Shown in pieces: positions 31,756-42,344 of a stretch of DNA of 64,000 nucleotides (the first letter of the stretch is position 1; every line of letters begins with the position of its first letter). The DNA comes from Liriodendron chinense (Eukaryota; Streptophyta; Magnoliopsida; Magnoliales; Magnoliaceae), in contig ML058408.1 of the NCBI GenBank assembly GCA_003013855.2, forward strand, positions 2,294,001-2,358,000, read 5' to 3'. The notes beneath the pieces are model-generated. The model had not been told where the DNA came from and did no database searches. It saw only the letters and a list, made by a program, of their open reading frames with translations. Position numbers and translations under genes: made by a program.

Positions 31756-32459
31756 CACGTGTGAAGCTGGACGTTGATTTTCAGCACGTGTGACGCTTGG
31801 ACGTTGATTGGATGTCCAGTTGAAAAGTGTTGGCCACTGCATGGTTGTAGCTGCTGGAGACGTTAATGATGGGGCTGTTTGGACGGTGATGATGGATGAA
31901 TGACAGATCCTGGGGTCCACGTTGATGTTTCACTGGTGATGACGTCGACCTGCTGGTTGGAATTGAAGTGGACGGCTGGATGACTCCAGCTGCTGTGATG
32001 AATGATCGTGGATGGAGGTGAGGACCTTTGATTCGAACCTGGGATGCTGATGGAGATGATGGTGTCCAGCAGTTGTTGGCCGTGCTTGCAGCACGTGCGA
32101 GGATTGGACGTGATCTGCTGGGCGGTTGCTAGTAGATGATGATGAGCCCTCCAAGTGCTGCTGCTGTCCGTCCATTTTACTGGTGGGCGGTTGTAATGAA
32201 CGGACGGTGGAGATTAGATGTGTTGCTGGCTCGTGTGAAGGTGGGTGGAGATGGATTATTGATGAAGGTGGGCTCCACTGTTGTGCACGTGCTTAGACGT
32301 CCAGCCCTTGTACATGATGGTGGGCCTCCATGATGGACGCTGAGGAGATGAGGTGGGCCACAAACTTTGATGGATGGCCAGTCTGAATCAGCTGCTTGAA
32401 GGCTTGGATTGCTGTGCAAAGTGGGTCCACTTGCTGGACGGTTGCACATGCTGCACGTG
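31756..32459 (-). promoter_or_regulatory. Cluster of five CACGTG (G-box) words in the F2 solo LTR
   Basis: CACGTG at 31756, 31785, 32092, 32286 and 32454, mostly within GCACGTG. G-boxes bind plant bZIP and bHLH factors. They lie in the expanded part upstream of the TATA box on the LTR strand. Function is inferred from motif only. Confidence 0.5.
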
Positions 32460-33073
32460 TGGGACTGTTGCTGTGATCAGCAATTGATGGATGGACGGTG
32501 GATGTGTGGCCTTCACAGCTGCTAGGAATGGAGACATCTCCACTGTCCTGATGGATCCACATGTGCTGGATTGGAGATGATGATCCACTCATGCTGGATG
32601 ATAGATGTGGATGGCATGTGGGGTCCACCTACTAGATGATCGTGTGATGGCCCACATTGCTAGACGTGTGAAGAAGGTTGAAGCCTTCTCCATGTTGGCA
32701 CATGTGAGGGCTGAGACCTCGTCACTTTACGTGTGATGGTGGAAACATTTCCATTTGCTTGATGCACATACGGTTGGCCCTATATGTGGACATCCAATCT
32801 TGACCGTCCAAACCATAGAACATGATGGTCCTTCGATCTTTATGGTTCGACTTCCTTCAGGATCGCCACATACTTTATCTTGATCATTTTAGGGCCTTTA
32901 ATCGCCCTGATTAACTCGGATTTTGTCCAACCTCTCCTGATCACTTGAAGACAGAAAATTCACCTAATGAGAGATAATTAACCTAGAAAAACAATGATAA
33001 TGCCCTTAACAACTAGGGTTAATTATACAATATTAGGTACTTATCAATGCACAATTAAGAGCTCAACATTGAG

Positions 33074-33579
33074 TACTTGAACTGGGAGTGGAGTAGACCC
33101 GAAGTCGAACCACTATACATGCTTATGTTTGTGATTGATTTGAGCACATTATTATCTTAGCATTGTATGTATAATTGTTTAATTATGAATGCTTGATAGA
33201 AATTATTGTTAAACTTTAGATAAGCATATCCACACATAAGATGTACTTTCACTAAGTTGTGTAGACTTGAGCTTATTAATCTATTCTCATAAGTTTACAT
33301 AGGTTGCATAGATTAGAAGCTTGATTTGTTTAATCATTTGATTATCTATGCATGCTTAGCCTAGGTTGTTTTATTGTTAATTATATGCTAGCCTTGTGAT
33401 TGGTCCCAAGTGTTCTTACTTACTTAGTTTAATTTGTTAAAACTATTAAGTAGGCGAAAATAATTTTTAAAAGGTCCTAATCACCCCCCCTCTAGGACTT
33501 AGCCATAATTCTAGTTGCTCCTTAAACTTCCGCACACGTATGCGTAGGGTGTCGTGTTAGACTACCCGACGTAATTTCA
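33074..33579 (+). mobile_element. C2 5' LTR, segment 4 (right end)
   Basis: Resumes TACTTGAACTGGGAGTGG after the TTGAG copy, matching C1 at about 25494 onwards, and ends GTAATTTCA before the PBS. Confidence 0.88.
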
Positions 33580-33581
33580 AT

Positions 33582-33593
33582 TGGTATCAGAGC
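33582..33593 (+). promoter_or_regulatory. Primer binding site, C2 (initiator tRNA-Met)
   Basis: TGGTATCAGAGC two bases after the LTR end, as in C1. Confidence 0.94.
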
Positions 33594-33653
33594 AGGTTGC
33601 TCTTCAAGGACTTAACCGTCTGGAGTAAGATCCGATACTGGAGCACTAGCATC

Positions 33654-34757
33654 ATGTCTACCCGAGATGGGAATACTATCAACCGTCCACCATTCTTTGA
33701 CGGGTCCAACTATGCTTATTGGAAGGCTAAGATGATGATTTGTCTTCAATCTATGGACCGATCTGTGTGGGCAAGTACACTAAATGGATATTCCACGCCC
33801 ACGGAATAAGTGGAGGTTGATGGGAAGATCATTGTCATTCTCGAAGATGATGAGAAATTGAATGACAATAAGAGAACTCAATATATGGCAAATGCCAAAG
33901 CTCTTAATGTGATTTGCTGTGCTGTTTCCTTGGAAGAATTTTAACGCATTCTCACGTACGCAACTGCAAAATAAGCGTGGGATATATGTCAAGTGACCCA
34001 CGAGGGAACTAGCACAGTAAGACGCTCGAAGCTTCAGCTCTTAACAACTAAACTTAAAAATATTAGGATGGAAGAGACTGAAACTTTCATGGAGTTTTAT
34101 ACTAAACTTTCCAACATTTGCAACTCCATGTTTGCCTTGGGAGAAAGGGTTTTGGAAGGAAGGATATGTAGAAAAATATTTAGGTCCCTCCTAGAAAGAT
34201 TCGGTACCAAGGTAGTAGCCTTAGAAGAGTGTAGAGACATAGATAACATGAAAGTAAAAGAACATATAGGTTCCCTACAAACTCATGAACTACACTTTAA
34301 GGCCACCTCTAAGAAAAAGGACATCGCCTTGAAGACCTCACATAGACACTCACATAAGCAAAAGGTAATTAAGAGTGAGTCTTTGGAAGATAGCGATGAT
34401 GATGATGATGATGATCTTGATAAAAGATTCAAGAGATTCTTCAAATTTGAAAGAGGAAAAAGTTGTGACGAGAAGGACAAGAAAATGGATAAATATAAAT
34501 GAAAATCCAGCAAAAAGACAGTCCAATGTTACAACTGTGATAAATATGGTCATGTCGCCACTGATTGCCTAAAGGAGCCTAAAATAAAAAGTAAAAAGGC
34601 TATGGCAGCAACATGGGTTGACACGAAGGAGTCAAAATCTGAACTTAGTGACTCTAATAGTGATGGGAGCCAAAATATAGTGGGAGCTCTCATGGCTTCT
34701 ACCACTACCTCTCTTCCCCCTAATCTAAGAGAGGATCCCGACCATTTTCTATTTTAG
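33654..34757 (+). pseudogene. gag: Copia-type Gag of C2 with four in-frame stops
   Basis: One reading frame of 368 codons from ATG at 33654 to TAG at 34755, interrupted by TAA at 33807, 33942 and 33972 and TGA at 34500. The order matches C1: PPFFDGSNYAYWKAKM, ANAKALNVICCAVS, VTHEGTSTVRRSKL, FMEFYTKLSNICN, an acidic run (DDDDDDDLDKRF), and a complete zinc knuckle CYNCDKYGHVATDC followed by the AMAATW tail. No protease, integrase or RT follows. The preserved frame and lost codons point to slow decay of a once-working Gag. Confidence 0.93.
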
Positions 34758-35573
34758 GAGGAGTTCCCAACCCCTTACCTCATGCTACATTCTATGAGGG
34801 TGTTGTGGAAATTAGTTACCCTTAGTTAATCAAACTAAACATAGTTAGTAAGGATAACTAGAAATGTTTCTATAGATAAATCTAAGGATTTCAACCTCAC
34901 TTTTGTGTATGGGCAAATCAGAGGATTCAAGCTTCATTAGCCCAAATTTGGTAGTTTAGCATTGCTTTATTTTGGTATATTTAATTACTAGATTATCATC
35001 CTACTTAGATTAGTTAATCTTGCTGAATTTTATGCTTAATTGTATGCTAATCTTTGCTTAGATTTGGTCATGATGTACATAGCATTAAGGGAGGTTGGTT
35101 GATTGGGCTTCAAGCCCTCAAGCTTTCATACTTATTGTATATCTTAAATGACCAATTGTGCATAATTAACTATGCTTAGATAAGTACATTTTCTTGTTAA
35201 TCATGTTCCCATGCATGCTTCATGTTTTAATATGTTCATGCACCCTATACTCTCCTTGTTATCATGTGCTTATAGTGATAACTGTGATACACTATCTACT
35301 CTTACCTTAACCTTAATTAATGTATCATTAAGGGGGAGAGAATAGTTTGTTAATTGCTGACAACAAGGGGGAGAAAGATCAAGTCTCACCAAAACTAGTT
35401 TGCTATGTTTTGTGTTACAGGGATTGACAGGTTATGGGGAAACAAACTAAAGAGGAGCTGCTTAGTTTGGCATGTCAAGAGTCCTGTATTTATTTCATTA
35501 TCAATGTAATATCTTGTACATGTATTTTGTTTTGGTAGGTTAGATTTTTTTAAGTAATTGACAAAGGAGGGAA
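34758..35573 (+). other. C2 non-coding region and degraded polypurine tract
   Basis: Aligned in order with C1 27155-27972, including purine runs AAGGGGGAGAG near 35329 and AAGGGGGAGAAAG near 35366. The tract abutting the LTR is AAAGGAGGGAA instead of the C1 AAAGGGGGAGA. Confidence 0.85.
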
Positions 35574-35732
35574 TGTTAGTGCACTTTTATGTGGCATACT
35601 AGTGCACCTTGCTTGTCAATTACTTAAGTCAGTGAGTCTATTGCCGGTTGAGCTTAATGAAGACAAAGACCGAAGACGCAAGACGGACCTGCTGCATCAA
35701 GGAAGAAGAAACAGGTAAAAGAGATGCCTTAG
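35574..35732 (+). mobile_element. C2 3' LTR, left piece
   Basis: Starts TGTTAGTGCACTTTTATG and is cut at CTTAG (35728-35732) by the F3 solo LTR. The LTR resumes at 37067 with CTTGG. Confidence 0.88.
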
Positions 35733-35980
35733 TGTTGAGCCTCCAATTTATACATTTGCCGACCCATTACATCACATTATAAGCATGATTTTCATGTTTA
35801 AAGACTAATCTAATACATGTTTTTGTGATTGTAGGAATGAGAGGGAGATGTCACCAATTCATGGTTAAAAGAGTCACTTTGTATGCATTGAGGATCAATA
35901 GAACAAGTGCCAAAAGGTGGAAGAAAGAAGCAAGAAAGAAAGAGAAGAGAAAAAGAGGAGAATATGAAATTTTTGCCTTA

Positions 35981-36205
35981 GACCTGTCTGTAGACCGGTC
36001 GCGAGACCGGTCTCCAGATCGGTCGCAAGACAGGTCTACGGTGTAATTTTTCGACTATTTCTTCTTCTTAGACCGGTCGTTAGACCAGTCGCCAGACAGG
36101 TCGAGGGTAGTCCAGAAACACAAAACTCACTGGACTATTTTTAAGGTTTTGAGACCGGTCGTGCGACCGGTCGTTCATGAGCTTAGACCGGTCGTGCGAC
36201 CGGTC
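35981..36205 (+). repeat. GACCGGTC-type array, F3 solo LTR
   Basis: Mixed GACCGGTC, GACCTGTC, GACAGGTC, GATCGGTC and GACCAGTC words, several as pairs such as GACCGGTC-GTGC-GACCGGTC. Spacers contain GTCCAGAA and CACTGGACT. It ends about 90 bp before the TATA box. Confidence 0.93.
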
Positions 36206-36445
36206 ATCAGCGTAACAAAGCATGTCTGTGAAGCTCCGATTTTCTCTGCGCAATTGCGTGATTTCTTGCGCAATCTGGAATCTTCTACTCCAACTTATAA
36301 AAGGCCACCTCCACTCTCTTCCTAGGGCATCTAGCAACGTGGGGAGCAAAGAGATCAAGACCTAGGAGGCTTCCTAGCCTCCTACAACTAGTTTTCTTCT
36401 TCTTCTAGTTCTAGTTTCTAGTTTTTAATGTTTTCTTTTAGCTAA

Positions 36446-36467
36446 CCTCTTAGCTAGAGCTAAGAGG
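36446..36467 (+). promoter_or_regulatory. R/U5 stem-loop, F3 solo LTR
   Basis: CCTCTTAGC, loop TAGA, GCTAAGAGG: perfect 9-bp stem, followed by TGAAGTTTGTAG. Confidence 0.8.
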
Positions 36468-37066
36468 TGAAGTTTGTAGTTTATTTCAATGCTTTAATTC
36501 GTTCTTCAAGTACCCTTTATTTTAATTATGGATTTTCAAGTTCTAGTTTGAATAAAGTTTGGTTTTTTAGAAGTTTTGCGAGAGTTTGTGTACTCCGGAC
36601 ATGAGTTCCTTGTAATTCTCTGAGATTACCATGATTGGGTTGTTTGAATTCGAATTGTAGTAACCCTTGAGCATGCCATAGTCTATAGGCATGGCTGTTA
36701 CTCTGAAGGCTACAAGTTCAAGTTCTATGTGCTTCATTAGAACTAGAAATATGATTTCCAGATTTAAGTGGGACTATTTGTGCTTGAATGTTATATCTTC
36801 CAATTAGATGAGAGATAGGACTTTGATTCTAATTGTGTTGTACTTGGATGAATGGATTGGCATTGGACTACTACAAGGGGATCCTTGATGCTCTAGTTCT
36901 TCTTATTTTCAGATTTTTCTATTGATGTGAAAAACCATTCTCCTAAACTTCTTAGATTCTAGTTATTAGAGTACTTGGAATTGTTTACCTCTTTCCCTGT
37001 GGATCGACCTCGGTCTTACCGAGATTTATTACTACATCGCAGCCTTACACTTGAGGCGAGCGAACA

Positions 37067-37217
37067 CTTGGTGAGCCTTATCCTGTACCTAACCAAAACC
37101 ATAACATTTAGATGACCAAAAGAGATACTTTGGTGAGCCTTATCTTGTACCTAACTAAAAGAGATGCCTTGGTAAGCCTTATCCTGTACCTAACCAAAAG
37201 AGATGCCTTGGTGATCC
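37067..37217 (+). repeat. C2 3' LTR remnant with short tandem repeats
   Basis: Copies of a unit of about 39-42 bp around GATGCCTTGGTGAGCCTTAT (near 37067, 37127, 37162 and 37198). A single copy is present at the same place in the C2 5' LTR (about 4106-4150). The LTR then stops and antisense G3 begins. Confidence 0.8.
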
Positions 37218-40200
37218 TCTTCGTAGAAATAGATGTAATTGAGAATTATACATAAAGACTTTTTAATTGATCATGAAAGTCTTACAAAGGATGTTCTTAT
37301 CATGAAACACCTTCATCTTGTCCTTGTACATTCTCGCATTCTCATATGCCTCATTCCGGAGTTCTGCAAGTTCATTTAATTGAAGCTTCCGCAGCGAGCT
37401 TTCTTTGTCAGAATCGAAGTTCAGCTTCTTTATCGCCCAATATGCCTTCTGTTCCAACTCCACAGGCAAGTGACAAGCTTTCCCATAGACAATTCTATAG
37501 GGTGACATTCCAATGGGGGTTTTGAAAGTTATACGGTAAGCCTAGAGTGCATTGGTAAGTCGAAGCGACCAATCCTTACAATCAGGATTTCTTGTTTTCT
37601 CTAGAATATGTTTGATTTCCCTGTTGGATATCTCAGCTTGTCTGCTTGTTTGTGGGTGATAGAGAGTGTTCACTTTATGAGTAACACCATATTTCTTCAT
37701 CAATGCTTCAAATGGTTGGTTACAAAAGTGAGACCCTCCATCACTGATAATGACTTGAGGCATTCCAAACCGGGAAAGAATGTTTTCTTTTAAAAATTGA
37801 ATGACTATTTTATAATTATTGCTCCGGCATGAAATCGCCTCGACCTATTTTGAAACATAATCAACGGCAAGAAAAATATATGAATTTTCAAAAGAAGATG
37901 AGAATGGACCCATGAAATCGATGCCCCAACAATAAAAAATTTCGATTGGTAAGATGGGATTGAGTGGCATCATATTTCGACGAGATATTCCTCTCAATTT
38001 CTGACAAGGCTCACAAGCCTTACAAAACTCATATGTATCCTTGAACATGGTGGGCCAATAGAACCCACATTGTAGAATTTTGGCGGTGTTCTTCTTAGTC
38101 GAAAAGTGGCCACCGTATGCTTGAGAATGACAAAAGGAGATGACACTATGTTGCTCATGATCTGTCACACATCACCTTATAATCTGATCGAGACAGTACT
38201 TAAATAAGTACGGGTCATCCCACAGGAATTTCCTTACCTCGCTGAAGAACTTATCCTTATCCTACTTTGTCTAATGTGTCAGAATTATACATGTAGCAAG
38301 ATAGTTAGCAATGTTCGCATACCATGGTAATTGGGAGACTTTGAAAAGTTGTTCATCAGGGAACATGTCATTGATCACAGTCATCTTAGGAGAATCGGTG
38401 AGGACAAGTCTAAAGAGATGGTCAGCGACTACATTTTTCACTCCCTTTTTATCTCTTATTTTTATGTCAAATTGTTGGAGTAGGAGGATCCATCACAACA
38501 GGCGCGACTTAACATCCTTCTTAGAAAGAAGGTACTTAAGTGCGGCATGATCAGTAAATATAATAATCTTCAATCCGATCACGTAGGACCTAAACTTGTC
38601 CAAAGCAAATACTACGGCTAAGAGTTTCTTTTATGTAGTGGTGTAATTTACTTGAGCCGAGTTTAGAGTTCTACTTGCATAGTAGATGACGTATGGCTTC
38701 TTCTCTTTTCTCTGGCCTAACATTGCCCCAATAGCGTAAGCACTAGCATTGCACATGATCTCAAAAGGAAGGCTCCAATCAGGTGGTTGCATTATAGGAG
38801 CACATGTCAACATACCTTTAAGTTTGACAAAGGCATTTTGACATTCTAATTCCACTCGAATGAGTTTTCCCTTTAGAGGAGGTTACATAAAGGATGAGAG
38901 ATGGTACTAAAGTCCTTGATGAACCTTTTTTAGAATTTGGCGTTTCCTAAGAAGGATCGCACCTCTCGTACACTTTCGGGTGGTGAGAGGTTAGAAATAA
39001 GATTAATTTTAGCTTTGTCTACCTCGATTCCCTTGGTTGAGATAATATGACTAATGACTATTTCCTTTTGAACCATAAAGTGACATTTCTCCCAATTCAG
39101 CATGAGGTTCTTCTCTTCACACCTTTCCAAAACAGTTTTTAAGTGCTTAATGACTCATCAAAGTCGCAACTAAATAGGGAGAAGTCGTCCATGAAAACTT
39201 CGAGAATTTTTCTCACCATATTTGAAAAGGTACTCAACATGCAACGCTGAAAAGTGGCAGGGACATTGCACAGTCCAAATGACATCTTTCGATAAGCAAA
39301 GGTGCCGAATGGACATGTGAATATTGTCTTCTCTTGGTCCTCTAGGGCGATCTTTATTTGGTTGTACCCTGAATATCCATCGAGGAAGCAAAATTGGAAA
39401 TGAACTGCTAACCTTTCTAAGATTTGATCAACAAAGGGTAAAGGGAAGTGATCTTTCCTTGTGACAGTGTTTAGCTTCTGGTAATAAATGCACATTCTCC
39501 AACCGGTAGTGACTCTGGTTGGCACGAGTTCATTGTTGGCATTGGCTATGATGGTTATTCCGGATTTTTTAGGCACGACTTGAGTTGGACTCACCCATTG
39601 ACTATTGGATATCGGGTAGATGATACCCATATCTAATAGTTTTAACACCTCGGCCTTAACCACCTCCTTCATGTTTGGATTGAGGCGTCTTTGTGGTTGC
39701 CTAGATGTCCTCGCATTCTCCTCAAGGTATATGCAATTCTTATATTCTTTTAGAGTAGTAATCAACCTACTCTCTTGTTCTTGATCGAAATGGGAAGAAA
39801 TCACCACTGGATATGTCTCATCTTGACCTAAATATACATATTTGAGATCCGAAGGCAAATGTTTTAGGTCGAGTTTCGGAGCCTTGATACTAGATGGAAG
39901 AGGCTTGTTTTCAGTTGAAGGCAAAGGCTTAAATGAGTTCTTCCATTGGTTAGTATCAAGTACCGGTACAGAGTTCAAAATGGCATCCATCTCTCGTATC
40001 ATGTCATCATCAATCTCATGAGAGTGGGCTAAACATATCTCTAAACGATTAGAGAAAAATGTCAAAAGGGATGTATACCCCACGAATGACTCAATCAAAT
40101 TTATTTCGTGGATCTCATCATCTCCATCCCATTGTTGTTTACATAAATCAAATATATTAAACTCAAGTGTCATATTTTTGAAGGACATTTGTACAAGCCC

Positions 40201-40729
40201 GTTTCTACAATTGATGATTGCATTTGAAGTGGCTAAAAAAGGGTGGCCAAGTATGACAGGAATTTGAGCACCGGTACCAATCACAGGGTGTGTATCCAAG
40301 ACAATAAAATCCACTGGGTAGTAGAATTTATCAACTTGTACAAGTACATCTTCAATCATCCCTCTCGGTATACGAACGGATCGATCAGCAAATTGGAGTG
40401 TGGTTTTGGTGGGTTTTAATTCACCTAAACCAAGTTGTTCATAGACCAAGTATGGGATGAGGTTAACACTTGCCCCTAAATCGAGTAGGGCTTATTCGAT
40501 CCGGTAGTCACCTATGATGCATGAGATTGTAGGACTACCCGGATCCTTGTATTTTTGGGGCACCTCTTATTTGATGATGGTGCTTAAGTTCTTAGTCAAA
40601 AGTACTTTATTATGTACGCTGTGTTTCCTTTAGACTGTACAAAGTTCTTTAAAAAAATTTGGCATATGATGGTATTTGTTTTATAGCATCCAACAATGGG
40701 ATGTTGATCTTCAGTTGCTTAAAAACTTT
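37218..40729 (-). pseudogene. pol: Pol of G3
   Basis: The protease keeps its Asp (LLDLGAS) but has a TAA just upstream (about 40490). The longest open part, 40449-39139, covers protease to RT. Within it about two dozen RT residues, the segment before the IYLEENARTSRQPQRR block, are lost in frame. FMDDFS keeps the RT Asp pair. Frameshifts separate the RT end, RNase H (CNASAY replaces CDASDY, so the first catalytic Asp is Asn) and integrase. Integrase residues readable in pieces: HSQAYGGH and CKACEPC finger, DFMGPFS, IISDGGS and AEISNREIK. Confidence 0.9.
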
Positions 40730-42220
40730 CAAAATTTCTAAATTTTTGTCTAAAGGTTTGGGTGAAATCAAGCTTTGGGGAAAAGGGGAAACTGACTTGT
40801 GTTGCTTTTCCGGTTCTTTCTTATGTAGAGTGTTGCTAGAACTATCATCCTTGTTGGTAATTTTCGGATCATTAGGCTGTTGGGCTTTCATTGGATTAGA
40901 CTTGTCAAATATTTTGCCACTTCGCAAGGTGGTGACGTCTTTAACATGCTCCATATGTTGGGAGGATGAGCTGGGATCTTGTATCTCAAATTGGGTTCTT
41001 GGGTTAGGAAGAGGTTGGGCAGGAAGTGTGCCTTTCTCCTTAACACTAAGATGAGATTCAACTCTAGCCATTGAAGTTTTCAAATCATTGATGGCTTGAG
41101 ATGTGTTTTGGTTAAATCATAGTTGTTCTTGCAGTGAACCCATCATTTTTTAGAGAATTAGACTTGTTATATTCAGCTTGAACCAACACGAATGCACCCA
41201 ACATATCCTCAAGTGTAGCTTTTGGTGTGATTACTAGGGTTGGTCTTAGCAAAGGTTGAGCTTGAGGGGTGTTATTTGCATTTGATGTTGGTCCATTCCT
41301 CCAACTGAAGTTGGGATGGTTCCACCAACTTGGATTGTATGTGTTTGAGTTTGGAGCACTGAATGGTCATTGGTAATTGTTTATGGCATTGGATTGTTCT
41401 TGCAAAACTTCTTGAAATGCAGGAATTGTTGGACAATCCTGTGTTTCATGTAGATTGGTGGCATAAATAACACAAGCATTATCAATGACTTCCTTGGAGT
41501 TTATTGTTTCTCTTTTCTTCAATTTTATGGCCTCAACTTTTCTTGTGAGGCTAGTTACATGTGCACTCATATTGTCTTCTTCTGAGAGGACATAAATTCC
41601 TCCGTTTTCTCTTTGTTGGTCTGTCTTGGGATTTGCTAGGTTTAGATGTATCATAAGATTGTGCATTCTCAGCCAAGATATCAAAGTAATCCCATGCTTC
41701 ATCGGCTTCCTTATTCATGAATTCCCCATTACACATCATCTCTACGAATTAGCGAATGGGTGAAGTCAGTCCTTCATAGAAAACGGTTATTACCCGCCAA
41801 CTTTCGTAGCCATGATGTGGGCATGTATTCAATAAATCCTTGAACCTTTCCCAACATTGGAAGAAGGTCTCGTCCTCTTTTTGGGCGAAATTCATGATTA
41901 GGCGCCTTAGCATGTTGGTTTTGTGAGTTGGGAAAAACTTTTTAATGAATTCCCTAGTCATTTTAGTCCATTTACCAATTGATCTTGGCCTTAATGCATG
42001 AAACCAAGCCTTCACTTTCTCTTTAAGAGAAAAGAGAAACAATTTAAGTCGCACAACGTCATCCGATACGTTTTTAAAGTGTAACGTGGCTATCACCTCA
42101 TCAAATTTCTTGAGATGTTGATAAGCACATTCACTGTCTAATCTATGAAATTTGGGAACGAGTTGGATTACTCCTGGTTTGAGATCTATGTTCCCTGCAT
42201 AATATGGAAAAATAATGTAA
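40730..42220 (-). pseudogene. gag: Gag of G3, N-terminus missing
   Basis: Readable blocks: ATLHFKNVSDDVVRLKLF, QCWERFKDLLNTCPHHGYE, then after a frame break MMCNGEFMNKEADEAWDYF, a knuckle with its second Cys lost (CVIYATNLHETQDC) and the linker VTTLRSGKIFDKSNP. The rightmost residues are the FPYYAGNIDLKPG block at about 42165-42215; sequence encoding the first part of Gag is absent. Confidence 0.88.
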
Positions 42221-42344
42221 AGGCATGTGGCCAGAACTCCTACCGGAAGTCTTATGGGCTTATAGGACTACGACTCGCACGTCAACCGGAGAAACTCCTT
42301 TCTCATTGGCTTTCGGTACTGATGTAGTGGTCCCAGTCGAAGTT

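Larger units (their letters stand above)
30065..33046 (-). mobile_element. F2 solo LTR, expanded
   Basis: Minus strand starts TGATAAGTACCTAATATTG and ends GGGTTGTAGCA, matching the G7 LTR (54358-56210) at both ends. ATGTA (30060-30064) and ATGCA (33047-33051) flank it, one mismatch. No PBS or polypurine tract. It is 2,982 bp against 1,853 bp in G7; the excess lies mainly at about 31560-32850, upstream of its TATA box (antisense near 31167-31177). R/U5 hairpin at 30980-30999. Confidence 0.9.
22595..33068 (-). mobile_element. F1 solo LTR carrying two later insertions
   Basis: LTR pieces 22595-24046, 29915-30064 and 33052-33068 join into one F1 LTR of about 1.6 kb (minus strand TGTTGAGC to TGAACA). 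TTGAG flanks it at 22590-22594 and 33069-33073. No PBS or polypurine tract is attached, so it is a solo LTR. Copia C1 (TSD GTTAT) and the F2 solo LTR (TSD ATGTA/ATGCA) inserted later. Hairpin at 23448-23469 is perfect; TATA near 23619-23628. Confidence 0.9.
35733..37066 (+). mobile_element. F3 solo LTR
   Basis: 1,334 bp from TGTTGAGCCTCCAATTTATA to GGCGAGCGAACA, flanked by CTTAG and CTTGG (one mismatch). No PBS or polypurine tract. It contains a GACCGGTC-type array (35981-36205), TATA box ACTTATAAAAGG (about 36293), the R/U5 hairpin (36446-36467) and the U5 hairpin CTCGGTCTTACCGAG (37009-37023). A second F3 copy begins at 53369. Confidence 0.92.
3960..37217 (+). mobile_element. C2: gag-only copia-type element split by nested insertions
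   Basis: The pieces belong together because each interruption is flanked by a 5-bp duplication and the copia sequence resumes across it. The 5' LTR is 3960-4929, 15193-15532, 22317-22594 and 33074-33579. The internal region is 33580-35573. The 3' LTR is 35574-35732 plus 37072 to about 37217, where it is broken. The PBS matches initiator tRNA-Met. The internal region is about 2.0 kb and encodes only Gag, so C2 was never autonomous in this form. It is older than C1: its Gag has four in-frame stops and its polypurine tract is degraded. Confidence 0.82.
37218..42220 (-). mobile_element. G3: antisense Athila-like gypsy internal region
   Basis: Contains integrase, RNase H, RT, protease and gag in reversed order, with neither LTR. 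The integrase end is cut by the C2 remnant near 37218, and Gag is cut near 42220 before its N-terminal block, where sense-strand Tat sequence begins. It is closest in sequence to G1. Confidence 0.9.
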
